Counted from the first letter of the stretch, positions 36,023 through 45,470 are shown. The stretch is DNA of 64,000 nt from an uncultured Lachnospiraceae bacterium (GCA_949878435.1 CATLAK010000015.1:1-64000); one strand, 5' to 3'. Translations and numbers: made by a program. The notes: a model not told the origin generated them from the sequence alone.

Positions 36023-36496
36023 TCAACTTTCTTGTAACATAAGCTCTATCATCCCCGGGATGGGCATCTTTATTGGATGTAGATGATTCTCGGGCTCATC
36101 AATTAACGCTACAAAAGATTCTGATGTATCTGCAAACATATAAAGCTGCCAAGTAATATCAATTATCGAAGATATTCCGCCCGAGACAGCATCTAATGGA
36201 AAGTCCCCCGTTTTTGTGCATAGCATAATTTCCGGAGCGTTTACCGATATGTTCTCAAACCCTGATTTCGGCGGTAAAACTATTCTTAGTATATTAACAT
36301 ACCCTTCAAACAATTTACGTGCAGTTTCATTCGGGACAACTAATTGGTTTCCGTATCCAAAAATAGCCAAAGATGCTAAGGCTTCCTTGATTAATGATGT
36401 TGCTGATGCTTCATCTGTGTTACGGTATTTATCAAACACAAAGGTCTTGTTAAATTCATTGTATTTGTCGTATATTTGCTGTCGTGTTGAATCCAG
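36023..36496 (-). pseudogene. AAA ATPase fragment
   Basis: A fragment of an OLD/SMC-like AAA ATPase: only the C-terminal part with the Walker B/D-loop region ALIDEPENHLHP (near the end) is left. The P-loop half is missing and the segment after the D loop is replaced by an unrelated short tail. The frame from the GTG at 36439 stays open upstream through coding-looking sequence (IYDKYNEFNKTFVFDKYRN) up to about 36496, where repeat R3 begins. The gene was thus truncated at both ends. Confidence 0.8.
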
Positions 36497-36822
36497 CCCG
36501 AAAGGGCAGCGCGGCAGGAGGAATCTTCCCAGGCAGGAAGCGCAGCGGCGGACAGTATATATAACGGTTTCCAGTCTCTGGCAAAAAAATCGGAAATTTC
36601 ACTTACAGAATGTTAAATACCTAGGGTAAAATTGCCATGGATGGCAATTTTAGGAGTCATGCGGCACGGATGCCGCCGGGCTCCGACCCGACTGCCCTGA
36701 AACACCTATACACATTCTGTTAGTGAAATCCGATTTTGAAGACGAGACTGGAAACCGTTATATATACCGTCCGCCGCACTTCCTGCCTGGGAAGATTCCT
36801 CCTGCCGCGCCGCCCTTTCGGG
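36497..36822. repeat. R3: long inverted repeat with conserved core
   Basis: Left arm 36497-36577 and right arm 36745-36822 are reverse complements with a few transitions and one 3-nt length difference, so this copy is the most decayed. The 167-nt core is in orientation B, opposite to R1 and R2. Its palindrome reads AAAATTGCC/GGCAATTTT, where a C-G pair of R1 has become T-A on both sides. It separates the ATPase fragment from the lacI-family gene, eight bases behind the latter's stop codon. Confidence 0.93.
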
Positions 36823-36830
36823 TACATTTT

Positions 36831-37844
36831 CTAAAATTTACGCGTGGACTCCCTCTCCGTCACCGACGGCAGCGTGCAGTAAAATTGAACCTGCAGATTC
36901 GGCTTTTTCATCTTATTTAAAATCAGTTTTCCCGCCTGCATTCCCATGTCGTACACATCGATGTTGATTACCGTCAGTTTGGGCTTTAAGATCTGGGAAA
37001 AAGGGTAGTCGTCAAAGGTCACGACCCCCATATCCTCCGGTATCCTTAAGCTATGCTCTTTTAATGCATTTACGCACCCGTAGGCGATATAATTGTTCGC
37101 ACAGATGATGGCATCCGGCAGGTTCTGGTTCTGAAGAATCTGCTCCGTCATCTGAAATCCGCTGTCACAGTCGGAATCTCCATATTGAAGATGACAATGA
37201 GGAACAATCACATCATACTCCTTCAGCACCGATAAGACTCCTTCCAGGCGGTGGGCGGATATTTTATCTTCATCCGTCCCTCCCACAAAGGCAAGGGACT
37301 GGTAGCCGCACTGCAGAAGATAATTCGCCGCCATCTCGCCTGCAAGCTTATTGTCGATATCCAGCCAGCAAAAGTGACTGGAAAAATTGGGCATCCCAAG
37401 GACAATGTGGGGAATCTCCTTGTACCGTATCATCTCGTCCAGTTTTTTGGAGATGACCGAGGCATGGATCACTACGCCGTCCACCATTTTGCTGTCGAAC
37501 ACTTCCTTGACAAAATCCGGCGCTTCTTCCTTTGAGATGTTCTTAACGCCCAACAGATATCCTTTTCTTCCCAGCGTGCATTCTAAACCGGAAAGGATCT
37601 CGAACATGTGTGGATTGGAAAAACCTGCATTCTCACCCAAGGTGGTGAGGAACAGCACCTGTCTCGTACTTTGTCTTGCAAAATTCCTCGCCCTCAGGTT
37701 GGGGTGATAGTTCAGTTCCTCCATTGCCTTGCGGACCTGATCGATCGTCTTTTGGGAAATCGAATAAGAACCGTTCATCACCTTGGACACCGTCGCCGTG
37801 GAAGTGCCTGCCAGCTTTGCAACATCTTTGATCGTAGCCGCCAC
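36831..37844 (-). CDS. LacI family regulator of the starch operon
   Basis: A 337-residue repressor. The HTH (ATIKDVAKLAGTSTATVSKV) occupies residues 3-22 and is followed by the hinge helix region with LNYHPNLRARNFARQ. The sugar-binding domain is of the PurR type, with EHSLRIPEDMGVVTFDDYPF near 270. The start is the GTG at 37844 (aaaggaga upstream). It is the last gene of the starch operon, 13 nt after the amylase gene. The palindrome GTAACCGTTTAC at 43900-43911 is its likely operator; maltose or maltodextrin is the likely effector. Confidence 0.88.
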   Translation of the reverse strand: MAATIKDVAKLAGTSTATVSKVMNGSYSISQKTIDQVRKAMEELNYHPNLRARNFARQSTRQVLFLTTLGENAGFSNPHMFEILSGLECTLGRKGYLLGVKNISKEEAPDFVKEVFDSKMVDGVVIHASVISKKLDEMIRYKEIPHIVLGMPNFSSHFCWLDIDNKLAGEMAANYLLQCGYQSLAFVGGTDEDKISAHRLEGVLSVLKEYDVIVPHCHLQYGDSDCDSGFQMTEQILQNQNLPDAIICANNYIAYGCVNALKEHSLRIPEDMGVVTFDDYPFSQILKPKLTVINIDVYDMGMQAGKLILNKMKKPNLQVQFYCTLPSVTERESTRKF

Positions 37845-37857
37845 TTTATTCTCTCCT

Positions 37858-39579
37858 TTAAATCCTTGCAATCACAAATCCCATCGCTTCTAATACCGCA
37901 CCGGAAAATCCCTCCTGCCAGAGCACAGCCGCGTCGGCAAACATATCTGGCAGCCTGCTCCTATGGCGGTTTCCGTTAATTGCTATTACAATTTTATCAG
38001 AAGGAAGCTCCCTTGCATATATATAAAGCCGGTCTCCTTTTTTTGCCTGTAGGGTTTCGTACCTTCCTCTTCTAAGTGCCTCATGTTCTATACGCATAGC
38101 AATTGCTATCTTATAGATAGCAAAAAAGGTATTCTTTTCCTCTTTCCACGGCATCGGCGCTCTGTATTCTTCCTCCAGCTCTCCGCTGATTCCCCGCTCA
38201 TCCCCGTAAAAGACCGAAGGCACCCCTGGAAAAGTCATCTGAAAAATAATTGCAAGCTTATACCGCTCCTCATCATTTCCGCACAAGGATAAAAACCTGC
38301 TTACATCGTGGCTGTCCAAAAGGTTTAGCTGTGCATAAACGCTCTGCTCCCTGTAGCGCATTCTCATGTTGGTGACTCTGCCGTCAAATTCAAATGCATC
38401 GATGCTTTCCTCTGCAAAGAAACGCCGGCAATGCTTTCTGAAATCATAATTCATGGTGGAATCGAATTTCTTTCCATCCAGCCAGTGGCGTGCGGTTTCC
38501 CACACCTCACCAATCAAAAAGGCATCGGGATTTACTTCCTTCGCCGCCTTGTAAAAACAATTCCAAAATTCGTCGTTAACCTCGCTTGCCACATCCAGCC
38601 GCCAGCCATCAATCTGAAATTCTTTCAGCCAGTGTCTGCACACCCGACAGAAATACTCGATTACCTCTGGATTTTGACCGTTTAATTTAGGCATCATCCG
38701 CTCATATCCAAAACATTCATAATCGGGATAGGTTTTTGCATCTTCCGGGCGGATTACCGGAAAAGCCAGACGGTAGAACCAATCCTTATAAGGCGAATCC
38801 TCCCCTTTTTCCACTACGTCATGGAAGGCAAAAAATCTCCAGCCGCAATGATTGAACACCCCGTCCACAATGACCTTCAAGCCATTTTCATGGTAAACCT
38901 GCACCATCTTCCTAAACTCTTCATCCGTCCCAAAGCACGGATCGATGTGGAAATAATCGATCAGATCATACTTATGATATTCTCCTGCGGCAAAAATCGG
39001 GTTGATGTAAATTGCATTAAATCCCAAGCCCTTGATATAATCCACATTTTCTGTGATTCCTTTGATAGTACCGCCCAGTTTTCCCCGGAACAGTTCTCCG
39101 TTCTTTTCCTTTTCCACAGATTTTAAGGAGATATATTCTTTTCCTGTTGCAAAGCTGTCAGGAAAAATGTTATAAATAATGGCATCTTTCGCCCACACCG
39201 GAGGCTTTACAAGATCGGCTCTATGGTTAAAGGGAAACTGATAATATTCCGACCTGTCGTCCACACAGCCCTCCATGAAACAGTCCCCGTAATAGAATAC
39301 CTTTTCATCTTCCGCAATCAATTCAAAATAATAATTGATTCGTTTATAAGGATGTTCCAAGGTAACCTCGTAGTAATCAAAATAGGCATCCGACGCCGCT
39401 ACCGCCATTTCCTGCTTTGTAAAGATCACAGGCGTCTGCCGGCATGCCCTGTCACCAAAATATAAAAAGCAATGCTTTAAATCGTCTCTTCCGCAGCGAA
39501 TCCGGAAAGTTACATGTTCCTCATCCACTCCATAGGCATACTCCGACATGGGAATATGCAGTACCGCACTTCTATTCAT
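37858..39579 (-). CDS. GH13 alpha-amylase / neopullulanase, cytoplasmic
   Basis: A 573-residue enzyme for maltodextrin or cyclodextrin breakdown. An N-terminal CBM34-like domain covers about 1-125. The (beta/alpha)8 barrel has the conserved regions VIVDGVFNHCGW, GWRLDVASEV with the nucleophile Asp, LIGEVWE with the acid/base Glu, and LLDSHDVSRF with the third Asp. There is no signal peptide, so it works on imported oligosaccharides. It sits between malG and the lacI-type gene. Confidence 0.93.
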   Translation of the reverse strand: MNRSAVLHIPMSEYAYGVDEEHVTFRIRCGRDDLKHCFLYFGDRACRQTPVIFTKQEMAVAASDAYFDYYEVTLEHPYKRINYYFELIAEDEKVFYYGDCFMEGCVDDRSEYYQFPFNHRADLVKPPVWAKDAIIYNIFPDSFATGKEYISLKSVEKEKNGELFRGKLGGTIKGITENVDYIKGLGFNAIYINPIFAAGEYHKYDLIDYFHIDPCFGTDEEFRKMVQVYHENGLKVIVDGVFNHCGWRFFAFHDVVEKGEDSPYKDWFYRLAFPVIRPEDAKTYPDYECFGYERMMPKLNGQNPEVIEYFCRVCRHWLKEFQIDGWRLDVASEVNDEFWNCFYKAAKEVNPDAFLIGEVWETARHWLDGKKFDSTMNYDFRKHCRRFFAEESIDAFEFDGRVTNMRMRYREQSVYAQLNLLDSHDVSRFLSLCGNDEERYKLAIIFQMTFPGVPSVFYGDERGISGELEEEYRAPMPWKEEKNTFFAIYKIAIAMRIEHEALRRGRYETLQAKKGDRLYIYARELPSDKIVIAINGNRHRSRLPDMFADAAVLWQEGFSGAVLEAMGFVIARI

Positions 39580-39612
39580 TCTCTTTCCCCCTTATACTGC
39601 CATTTTTCTGTC

Positions 39613-40458
39613 TTATCCCTTGACGCCCCCGGATGTAAGCCCCGATGCCATGTTCTTCTGCAGGGCAAAGAAGATAATCAGAATCGGCAGCGATACCGCC
39701 AAGGATGCCGCGGCAAAAACCGGCCAGCTCCCGCTTGTCTCACTTGCCTGCAGAGAATACAGTCCTGCGGCAAGGGTATAGGTGTTTTCTCCTGTCATAA
39801 AATTAATTGCAAAAATATATTCATTCCAAACATAAATCAATACCATCATTGCCGTCACCGCAATGGTCGGCTTTGCCAGGGGCAGCACGATCTTCGTTAC
39901 AATCTGGACGGGACTTGCCCCGTCTATCATGGAAGCCTCCTCGATTTCAACGGGGATTGTGTCAAAATACCCTTTCATATTCCACAAAGCAAACACCGCC
40001 ATAGTCCCTGTATACACAATAATAAGACCGGCTCTGGTGTTGATCAGTCCCATAGGGCTGAGCAGCTTGTAAAGCGCCGTCATGGAAAGCAGGGAGGGAA
40101 ACGCATACAAAAGAATCAGCATCTGCAAAATCCCGCTTCTCCCCGGGAATCTCTTTCTGGAAAAGATGTATGCGGCAGGAATGCCTGTGCACAGCGAGAT
40201 TGCCACAGTGACTACTGCAAGCACCAAGCTGTTCTTAAACCACAGAAGCACCGGTTCCTCCACAAATACCTTCCGGTAATTTTCCAGCGTGAGCCTTCTG
40301 GGAATGAAGGAAAAGTCGGAACTAAGCAGGCTGTTCTGTTCATTCAACGATACCGAAAACGCATACAAAATAGGAACCAGCGTTGCAAAGCATACCACAA
40401 GCAAAATGCAGTTAATCAGCAAAAGCTTTATCCTTTCTTTTCTTTTTTTATGCTTCAT
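39613..40458 (-). CDS. malG: maltodextrin ABC permease MalG
   Basis: A 281-residue permease with six hydrophobic helices and the EAA loop EEASMIDGASPVQIVTKIVLP (motif E-A-S-x2-D-G-A near residue 175). It ends with the usual MASGLTSGGVKG tail of MalG proteins. It overlaps malF by one base and precedes the amylase gene by 33 nt. The pair needs an ATPase that is not coded in this operon. Confidence 0.92.
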   Translation of the reverse strand: MKHKKRKERIKLLLINCILLVVCFATLVPILYAFSVSLNEQNSLLSSDFSFIPRRLTLENYRKVFVEEPVLLWFKNSLVLAVVTVAISLCTGIPAAYIFSRKRFPGRSGILQMLILLYAFPSLLSMTALYKLLSPMGLINTRAGLIIVYTGTMAVFALWNMKGYFDTIPVEIEEASMIDGASPVQIVTKIVLPLAKPTIAVTAMMVLIYVWNEYIFAINFMTGENTYTLAAGLYSLQASETSGSWPVFAAASLAVSLPILIIFFALQKNMASGLTSGGVKG

Positions 40459-41363
40459 CAGGCTTCCTCCTTCGGCTTTATATTGATTACATAAGAGAAC
40501 AGTATCAAGATCACAAAAATCACCATAGAAACCGCAGAGCTGTAGCCGTAATTGTTTGTGATAAATGCATTTTCATAAGCATAGGTCAAAATCGTGTGGA
40601 TATGCGCGCCCGTCTTAGCGCCTGCCTGCTGCGTCAGCAGATAAATCACATCAAACTGTTTAAAGGTGGTAAAAATGGTGATGACCACCGAAGGCGCAAT
40701 AATCGGACGGATAGAGGGGATGGTGATATAAACGGTCCGTTCCATCCATCCCGCTCCGTCTAACAGGGCGCTTTCATAGAAGCTCTGGTCCACACTCTGG
40801 AGTGCACCGTCAATAATCGTAATCATAAAGGGAAGTGCCAGCCACAGGTTGACGACTGTGCAGCACGCAAACGCCAATCCGTCGCTTGCCAGCCATTTTA
40901 CAGGCGCAAGACCAAGCTTTTCCAACCACTGATTCAACAATCCGAACTGAGAATTGAACATCCCTGTCTTCCACAACAAAATAGACACATATCCGGGCAT
41001 CGCCCAGGGAAAAATCAAAAGTGTCCGATAAAAGTTTCGCCCCTTAAGCCCCTTTGTGTTCAAAAGGCTTGCTAAAAGATAAGCAATCACAAGCTGTAAT
41101 ACCATATTTACCACTGTCCATAGGATTGTCAAAAGAAGTGCCGGAATAAAGCCGCTGTCAAATACCAAAAGCGCTTCTTTATAATTTGAAAACCCAATCA
41201 AATCATAATCAAACCAATGATAGACGTTCATGTTTGTCAACGAAATATAACCCGTATAAAAAATAGGAAATATCACAATCAGACAAATTAGCACAAGCGA
41301 GGGCATCGACCACAGATAGGAAGACAATATCTTGTTTTTTCTTTTTTTCTTTGACTGCTCCAT
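40458..41363 (-). CDS. malF: maltodextrin ABC permease MalF
   Basis: A 301-residue permease with six helices after a basic N-terminus (KKKRKNK). The EAA loop is YESALLDGAGWMERTVYITIP (motif E-S-A-x2-D-G-A near residue 195). It lacks the large periplasmic loop and extra helices of the Escherichia coli MalF, as usual in Firmicutes. It lies 30 nt after malE. Confidence 0.92.
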   Translation of the reverse strand: MEQSKKKRKNKILSSYLWSMPSLVLICLIVIFPIFYTGYISLTNMNVYHWFDYDLIGFSNYKEALLVFDSGFIPALLLTILWTVVNMVLQLVIAYLLASLLNTKGLKGRNFYRTLLIFPWAMPGYVSILLWKTGMFNSQFGLLNQWLEKLGLAPVKWLASDGLAFACCTVVNLWLALPFMITIIDGALQSVDQSFYESALLDGAGWMERTVYITIPSIRPIIAPSVVITIFTTFKQFDVIYLLTQQAGAKTGAHIHTILTYAYENAFITNNYGYSSAVSMVIFVILILFSYVINIKPKEEA

Positions 41364-41393
41364 ACAAACTCCTTCCTGTCAAAAAACCTCTGC

Positions 41394-42614
41394 TCACTGC
41401 ATTTTGCGAATCAGGTCCTCCGCGCTTTGCTGCGCTGCCTCACAGCTTGCCTTTACATCCTGTCCGCTCATATTGATGTTGACCAGCATATCCGCCGCCA
41501 CCGTCCACATAATATCCATTTCTGGGCAATTGGGCATGGGAATGGTGTTTTCCGCCGTCTGCCTCATCGCCATGACCACATCGTCCGATGTCACTTCCTC
41601 CCTCTCATAGCAGGCTTCCACCGCCGGCGCGCAGCCGCTGACCTTTGCAAGAGCGATTCCCACCTCAGGCTGCATCAGCCCGCTTAAGACCTTCACCACT
41701 GCTTCCCGCTTATTTTCAGCGGCATACTTCAAGACCTGTACACCCTGAACCCCCATATAAGGCGAAATCGGAAGCCCGGTTTCATCAATTACAGGCATGG
41801 GTGCAATCCCAAGATCCATTCCTGCTGTTCTCGACGCGGACACCATCCAGGGTCCTCCAATGGTAGCGTGGGCTTTTCCTTCCTGGAACAACGTGTTTAC
41901 CGTAGCATATTCGCTTTCCCCCGGCATCAGTTCCACAAATTTTTTGTGATAGGTAAGAGCTGCGATGGTTTCCGGATTTTCAAGCCCTACTTCCCCTTCC
42001 CCGTTCATGATATATCCGCCAAACCCATGAATCCATCCAGCGCTGTAGTAGGCAGTGCTGTGCTGTTCCACAAATCCATAATGCCCTCCACGGGTTTTTT
42101 CTGACATATAAGCATATAATTCCTCTGTCGTCGCCGGGACACGCTCATCCGGCATATACAGGCGGTTATACATAAAGAGCAGCGTCTCAAAATAAATGGG
42201 AAGCTGATAGATTTCGCCTTTATATGTAGCTGCATCCAGCGTCATTCCCACATAGGCATTTTCCAGTTCCTCTTTGGGAATCAGTTCTGTGATTGGTGTC
42301 AGTATCCCCATCTCCGCATACACGCCGATTTTGTCATGGGCAAAAAAGTACATATCGGGCGCCGCTTTGGGATCATTTCCCACCATCTTGAGGGCTTCCG
42401 TGAGATTGCTCTTATGTTCCAGCTGTACGTCAACATCCGGTACCGACTCCTGCAGCTGCGCAAGCAGTGCTTCCGCCACTGCCTCCTCCTTATCGTGCCA
42501 GATCACAATGGTGTTTTTTTCCTCCTCCGTCAATCCCTGCCCGCCTGCACCGCAGCCGCACAACAATCCCATCAGCATTGCAATTGACAAAAATGATGCT
42601 ATTATCTTTTTCAT
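41394..42614 (-). CDS. malE: maltodextrin-binding lipoprotein MalE
   Basis: A 406-residue solute-binding lipoprotein. Signal peptide with lipobox LLCGC (Cys near 21), then TIVIWHDKEEAVAEALLAQL. The PDMYFFAHDKIG segment near 95 and the GPWMVSASRTAGMDLGIAPMP segment near 260 are characteristic of MalE. It is coded between the surface starch-binding protein and the permeases, with a gaggta site and a spacing of 32 nt. Substrate maltose or maltodextrins by context. Confidence 0.9.
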   Translation of the reverse strand: MKKIIASFLSIAMLMGLLCGCGAGGQGLTEEEKNTIVIWHDKEEAVAEALLAQLQESVPDVDVQLEHKSNLTEALKMVGNDPKAAPDMYFFAHDKIGVYAEMGILTPITELIPKEELENAYVGMTLDAATYKGEIYQLPIYFETLLFMYNRLYMPDERVPATTEELYAYMSEKTRGGHYGFVEQHSTAYYSAGWIHGFGGYIMNGEGEVGLENPETIAALTYHKKFVELMPGESEYATVNTLFQEGKAHATIGGPWMVSASRTAGMDLGIAPMPVIDETGLPISPYMGVQGVQVLKYAAENKREAVVKVLSGLMQPEVGIALAKVSGCAPAVEACYEREEVTSDDVVMAMRQTAENTIPMPNCPEMDIMWTVAADMLVNINMSGQDVKASCEAAQQSAEDLIRKMQ

Positions 42615-42646
42615 TTTCTACCTCCTGTTGACGTACCTGCCATCTT

Positions 42647-43822
42647 CTATTTCTTTTTCTTTCTTGCAAAGAAAATTGCCAGTGCCGCTATTATAATACA
42701 GATTACAACAATTACTGCAATAACACCAATATTTGTTCCGCTCTTTTCTTCCTCTTTAGTCTGTACGGGTGTTTCTGCCTGATCAGCCTCTTCTGCCGCC
42801 GGGCTGTCTGCTTCCTCCGCCTCTTTTGTCTCTTCTCCCGCCTCCTGTACTTCGACTGCTTCGTAAGAAACCTCATATTCCTCCGGTCCTGAAACGGTAA
42901 TCCACACATCCTTTCCGGTCTCCACAGAAATATCCGTCGTCTGCACATTTCCTTCATTTGCATTCACAATAATAGAATTAATCCAGCCCGGCACCTGCAG
43001 CGATAACCATCCCTCTTCGCCCTGTGCAAAAGCCTCTCCCGGCCACGAAGTAAATACATTGGTCCCATCGGGCGCGGACCATGCCCATAAGCAAGGTGTA
43101 TCCCAGTCTCCAGGTACTGTCACATTGACATGGATATCCGGCGCCTCAACAGCATTAGGATCATTATAGGTAAAATCAAAGCTTCCATCTTCCTCTATCG
43201 TAATCCATACTTCCGCCGGATCCGTAGCAATAGATTCTGTCTCCTGTCCCTCGCCGCTTCCACTAATTGAAAAAGAACCGGCATCCACAGGCACATTTCC
43301 TGTATACCATCCATCGTCCCCTATTTTAAGTGCCTTACTCAAATCCCCATCTGTACTGTAGGTAAAAGCTGGTGTCTCCCAGCTCTCCGGAGCACTCACA
43401 TGAATCTTGAACTTTTCCACATAAGCGGGAATCTCCCCATCGGTAAGCGCATCCTGGGAAAGTTCTGCATTTTCCATATCCGCTATGGTAATCCAGACAT
43501 TCCCCTCTTCTTTGATTAATTCACCCGTCTGAATCCCTTCCCCTGCACTGACAATCATGTGATCTGCCCACGAGGGAATCCAAATATAATACCAGCCCTC
43601 ATTGTCAGGATCTGCTTCCATTTCTCCGCCGGGCCATGAGGCAAATGCATTATTTCCTTCTTCATCCCACGCCCACAGAAACGGATCGCTCCAGTCCCCG
43701 GGCGGGTTGACATAAACCGCACTCCTCTCCTCCTGTGCCTTTACCTGCATCGGCATAAAGGCCAAAAACATCATCGTAAATGCCAATAGAACTGTCGCTG
43801 CTTTTTTAAACCGCTTCATCAT
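42647..43822 (-). CDS. membrane-anchored starch-binding protein with tandem CBM26-like modules
   Basis: A 391-residue cell-surface protein: signal peptide (to about residue 29, ending QVKAQ), then three similar modules (about 32-130, 135-225 and 230-320). Each has the pattern V-N-V-x-PGDW-x2-P-x-LWAW ... SWPG ... GWY or GWL, and closes with WITI or WITV, as in starch-binding CBM26. A Glu/Ala-rich linker follows, then a membrane helix (about 363-385) and KKKK. It has no catalytic domain. As the first gene of the operon it probably holds starch at the surface for capture by MalE. Confidence 0.82.
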   Translation of the reverse strand: MMKRFKKAATVLLAFTMMFLAFMPMQVKAQEERSAVYVNPPGDWSDPFLWAWDEEGNNAFASWPGGEMEADPDNEGWYYIWIPSWADHMIVSAGEGIQTGELIKEEGNVWITIADMENAELSQDALTDGEIPAYVEKFKIHVSAPESWETPAFTYSTDGDLSKALKIGDDGWYTGNVPVDAGSFSISGSGEGQETESIATDPAEVWITIEEDGSFDFTYNDPNAVEAPDIHVNVTVPGDWDTPCLWAWSAPDGTNVFTSWPGEAFAQGEEGWLSLQVPGWINSIIVNANEGNVQTTDISVETGKDVWITVSGPEEYEVSYEAVEVQEAGEETKEAEEADSPAAEEADQAETPVQTKEEEKSGTNIGVIAVIVVICIIIAALAIFFARKKKK

Positions 43823-43859
43823 AACATATCCTCCTTTTTTGTTTCCTGTTTACAAGGAA

Positions 43860-43911
43860 AGTTTAACACTATGATTTTCTTTCAACAATTTGATTTTGAG
43901 TAACCGTTTAC
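43860..43911 (-). promoter_or_regulatory. starch operon promoter and LacI/CcpA-type operator
   Basis: Minus strand TTGTTG (43883-43888), 17-nt spacer, TAAACT (43860-43865) form a weak promoter. Upstream, GTAAACGGTTAC (43900-43911) is an almost perfect palindrome with the central CG of LacI-family operators and also fits most of the cre consensus. Its place upstream of the -35 box would suit activation as well as repression. Confidence 0.6.
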
Positions 43912-44061
43912 CCAGTTTTTTGCACTATTTCGCCAAGTTTATAGAGGTTATTTTTGTGCAAAAAGAATATATTTTTGCTTGTTTCTTCCATGTATCAAAA
44001 ACTTTGTGAAAAATACACAAATTATTTTCTCTCATTTTCCCAGTCTTATTTTGAAATAAAA

Positions 44062-44096
44062 AAAGGACTGCTGCACATCATTGCAATAGCCCTTAA
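44062..44096 (-). terminator. intrinsic terminator behind tadA
   Basis: AAGGGCTATTGCA pairs with TGCAGCAGTCCTT allowing G-U pairs, and the minus strand then reads TTTTTTT. It lies about 25 nt behind the tadA stop. No other gene is seen between 43823 and 44119. Confidence 0.75.
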
Positions 44097-44119
44097 GGTA
44101 TTTCTTATATTATTTTAAT

Positions 44120-44638
44120 TCACTCTTCTTCCCGTTCCCGCTCCATCTCTTCCCTGACTCTTTTCAGATCTCTCTCCATCTTATTCCTCATCCGAAGTTC
44201 CCTGAAAAAGGCGACCAGCATCTTTGAGCACTCTTCTTCCAGCACACCCCTTGTAATCTTCACCTGATGATTAAATTCCGGCATGTCCAGTATATTCAGA
44301 ATAGAGCCTGCACACCCCGCCTTGGGGTTCATCGTTCCAATGACGACTTCATCAATCCTTGCCTGCACAATCGCCCCTGCGCACATCTGACACGGTTCAA
44401 GGGTCACATACATGGTGCATCCCTCCAGCCGCCAGTCCCCCAGCGCTCTGCTTGCCCGGTGAATTGCCGTAAGCTCTGCATGGGCAAGCGTACTCTTGTC
44501 CGTGTTTCTGCGATTATATCCCTTGCCAATGATCTCTCCCCCATGCACGATCACACAGCCAATGGGAACTTCCCCACAATCCTGCGCTTTTCTCGCCAGT
44601 TTCAGGGCTTCTCGCATGTAGTCTTCCTGTTGTTTCAT
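44120..44638 (-). CDS. tadA: tRNA-specific adenosine deaminase TadA
   Basis: Converts A34 to inosine in tRNA-Arg(ACG). The zinc-dependent deaminase motifs are HAELTAI (His and catalytic Glu, near residue 58) and PCQMCAGAI (two Cys, near 88). Length 172 residues; the C-terminal 25 residues are an Arg/Glu-rich extension. The start at 44638 has ggaggt upstream; the frame continues to 44800 through the end of the preceding gene. It follows the NrdG-type gene by 23 nt. Confidence 0.94.
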   Translation of the reverse strand: MKQQEDYMREALKLARKAQDCGEVPIGCVIVHGGEIIGKGYNRRNTDKSTLAHAELTAIHRASRALGDWRLEGCTMYVTLEPCQMCAGAIVQARIDEVVIGTMNPKAGCAGSILNILDMPEFNHQVKITRGVLEEECSKMLVAFFRELRMRNKMERDLKRVREEMEREREEE

Positions 44639-44661
44639 AAGTACCTCCATCCGAACATGTC

Positions 44662-45414
44662 CTAAACACCTCTTAAGGACACTTCTCCTGTCATTCCCGG
44701 CACCTGCCGAAGCAAAGCCGCCATTTGTTCCATTTCTTCTTTGGAATATCCATGAAAGGGGCGTACACCGCTCTTTCCCCTGCCCTCTTTCATCAGGCAT
44801 AGGATATTTTCATTATCTTGGTATTGCTGTAGGTAGTAGCAAGGACATCCCTTGATCCAATCTGCAATCTGGATAAGATCTTCCCTGGTATGGAACTCCT
44901 TTACCACCGTTGTCCTGAACTCATACAAAACAGAAGATTTTTTCAAAAGACTGACAGAACGCTTGATCTTATCTATCTCAAAGCCTATCTCGCCTTTTCC
45001 CCTGTCCATGCCAATGGTCAATGCATACTTATCCGGACAATTTTTAAGATCCATCGCCACATAATCCACCAGTTTATCGTCCATCAACATTGCCAGCACA
45101 TCGGGCGCGTATCCGTTCGTATCCAGCTTCACCTTGTACCCTGCCTCTTTGATCCTGACAATAAATTCCCGAAGATCAGCATGAAGCGTAGGTTCACCGC
45201 CTGTTATGCACACCCCTTTAAGGATTCCCTTTCTTTTTTCCAAAAAAGCAACAATTTCCTCCTCTGCGTATGCTCCCTGCGCCAAGGGATCGAGCACCAG
45301 GGTGCCATTGTGGCAAAAAGGACATCGAAAATTACATCCTCCCACAAAGACTGTAGCCGCGACACATCCCGGATAGTCTAAAAGCGTAGTCTTATTTAAT
45401 CCGGCAATCAGCAA
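44662..45414 (-). CDS. radical SAM activating protein, anaerobic ribonucleotide reductase type
   Basis: A 250-residue glycyl-radical-enzyme activase of the NrdG-like type. The cluster motif C-x3-C-x2-C (CNFRCPFC) is near residue 32, followed by the SAM-binding GGEP (ITGGEPTLH near 75). The N-terminal LNKTTLLDYPG is typical of the form annotated as anaerobic ribonucleoside-triphosphate reductase activating protein. I start at the TTG at 45414, seven bases after ggggagg. No nrdD is present in the window, so the partner enzyme is not shown. Confidence 0.82.
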   Translation of the reverse strand: MLIAGLNKTTLLDYPGCVAATVFVGGCNFRCPFCHNGTLVLDPLAQGAYAEEEIVAFLEKRKGILKGVCITGGEPTLHADLREFIVRIKEAGYKVKLDTNGYAPDVLAMLMDDKLVDYVAMDLKNCPDKYALTIGMDRGKGEIGFEIDKIKRSVSLLKKSSVLYEFRTTVVKEFHTREDLIQIADWIKGCPCYYLQQYQDNENILCLMKEGRGKSGVRPFHGYSKEEMEQMAALLRQVPGMTGEVSLRGV

Positions 45415-45435
45415 ATGAATTCCTCCCCTTTTTAG

Positions 45436-45464
45436 TTGACAAACAGGACAAAAAACCATATACT
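45436..45464 (+). promoter_or_regulatory. SRP RNA promoter
   Basis: TTGACA (45436-45441), 17-nt spacer, TATACT (45459-45464). It faces away from the radical SAM gene and puts the transcript start near 45471. Confidence 0.85.
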
Positions 45465-45470
45465 ACAAGA

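Noticed and set aside
39514-40494. 326-codon plus-strand frame opposite malG
   Set aside because: The minus strand codes a clear permease in conserved operon order; the antisense frame has His/Gln/Arg-rich composition unlike a real protein.
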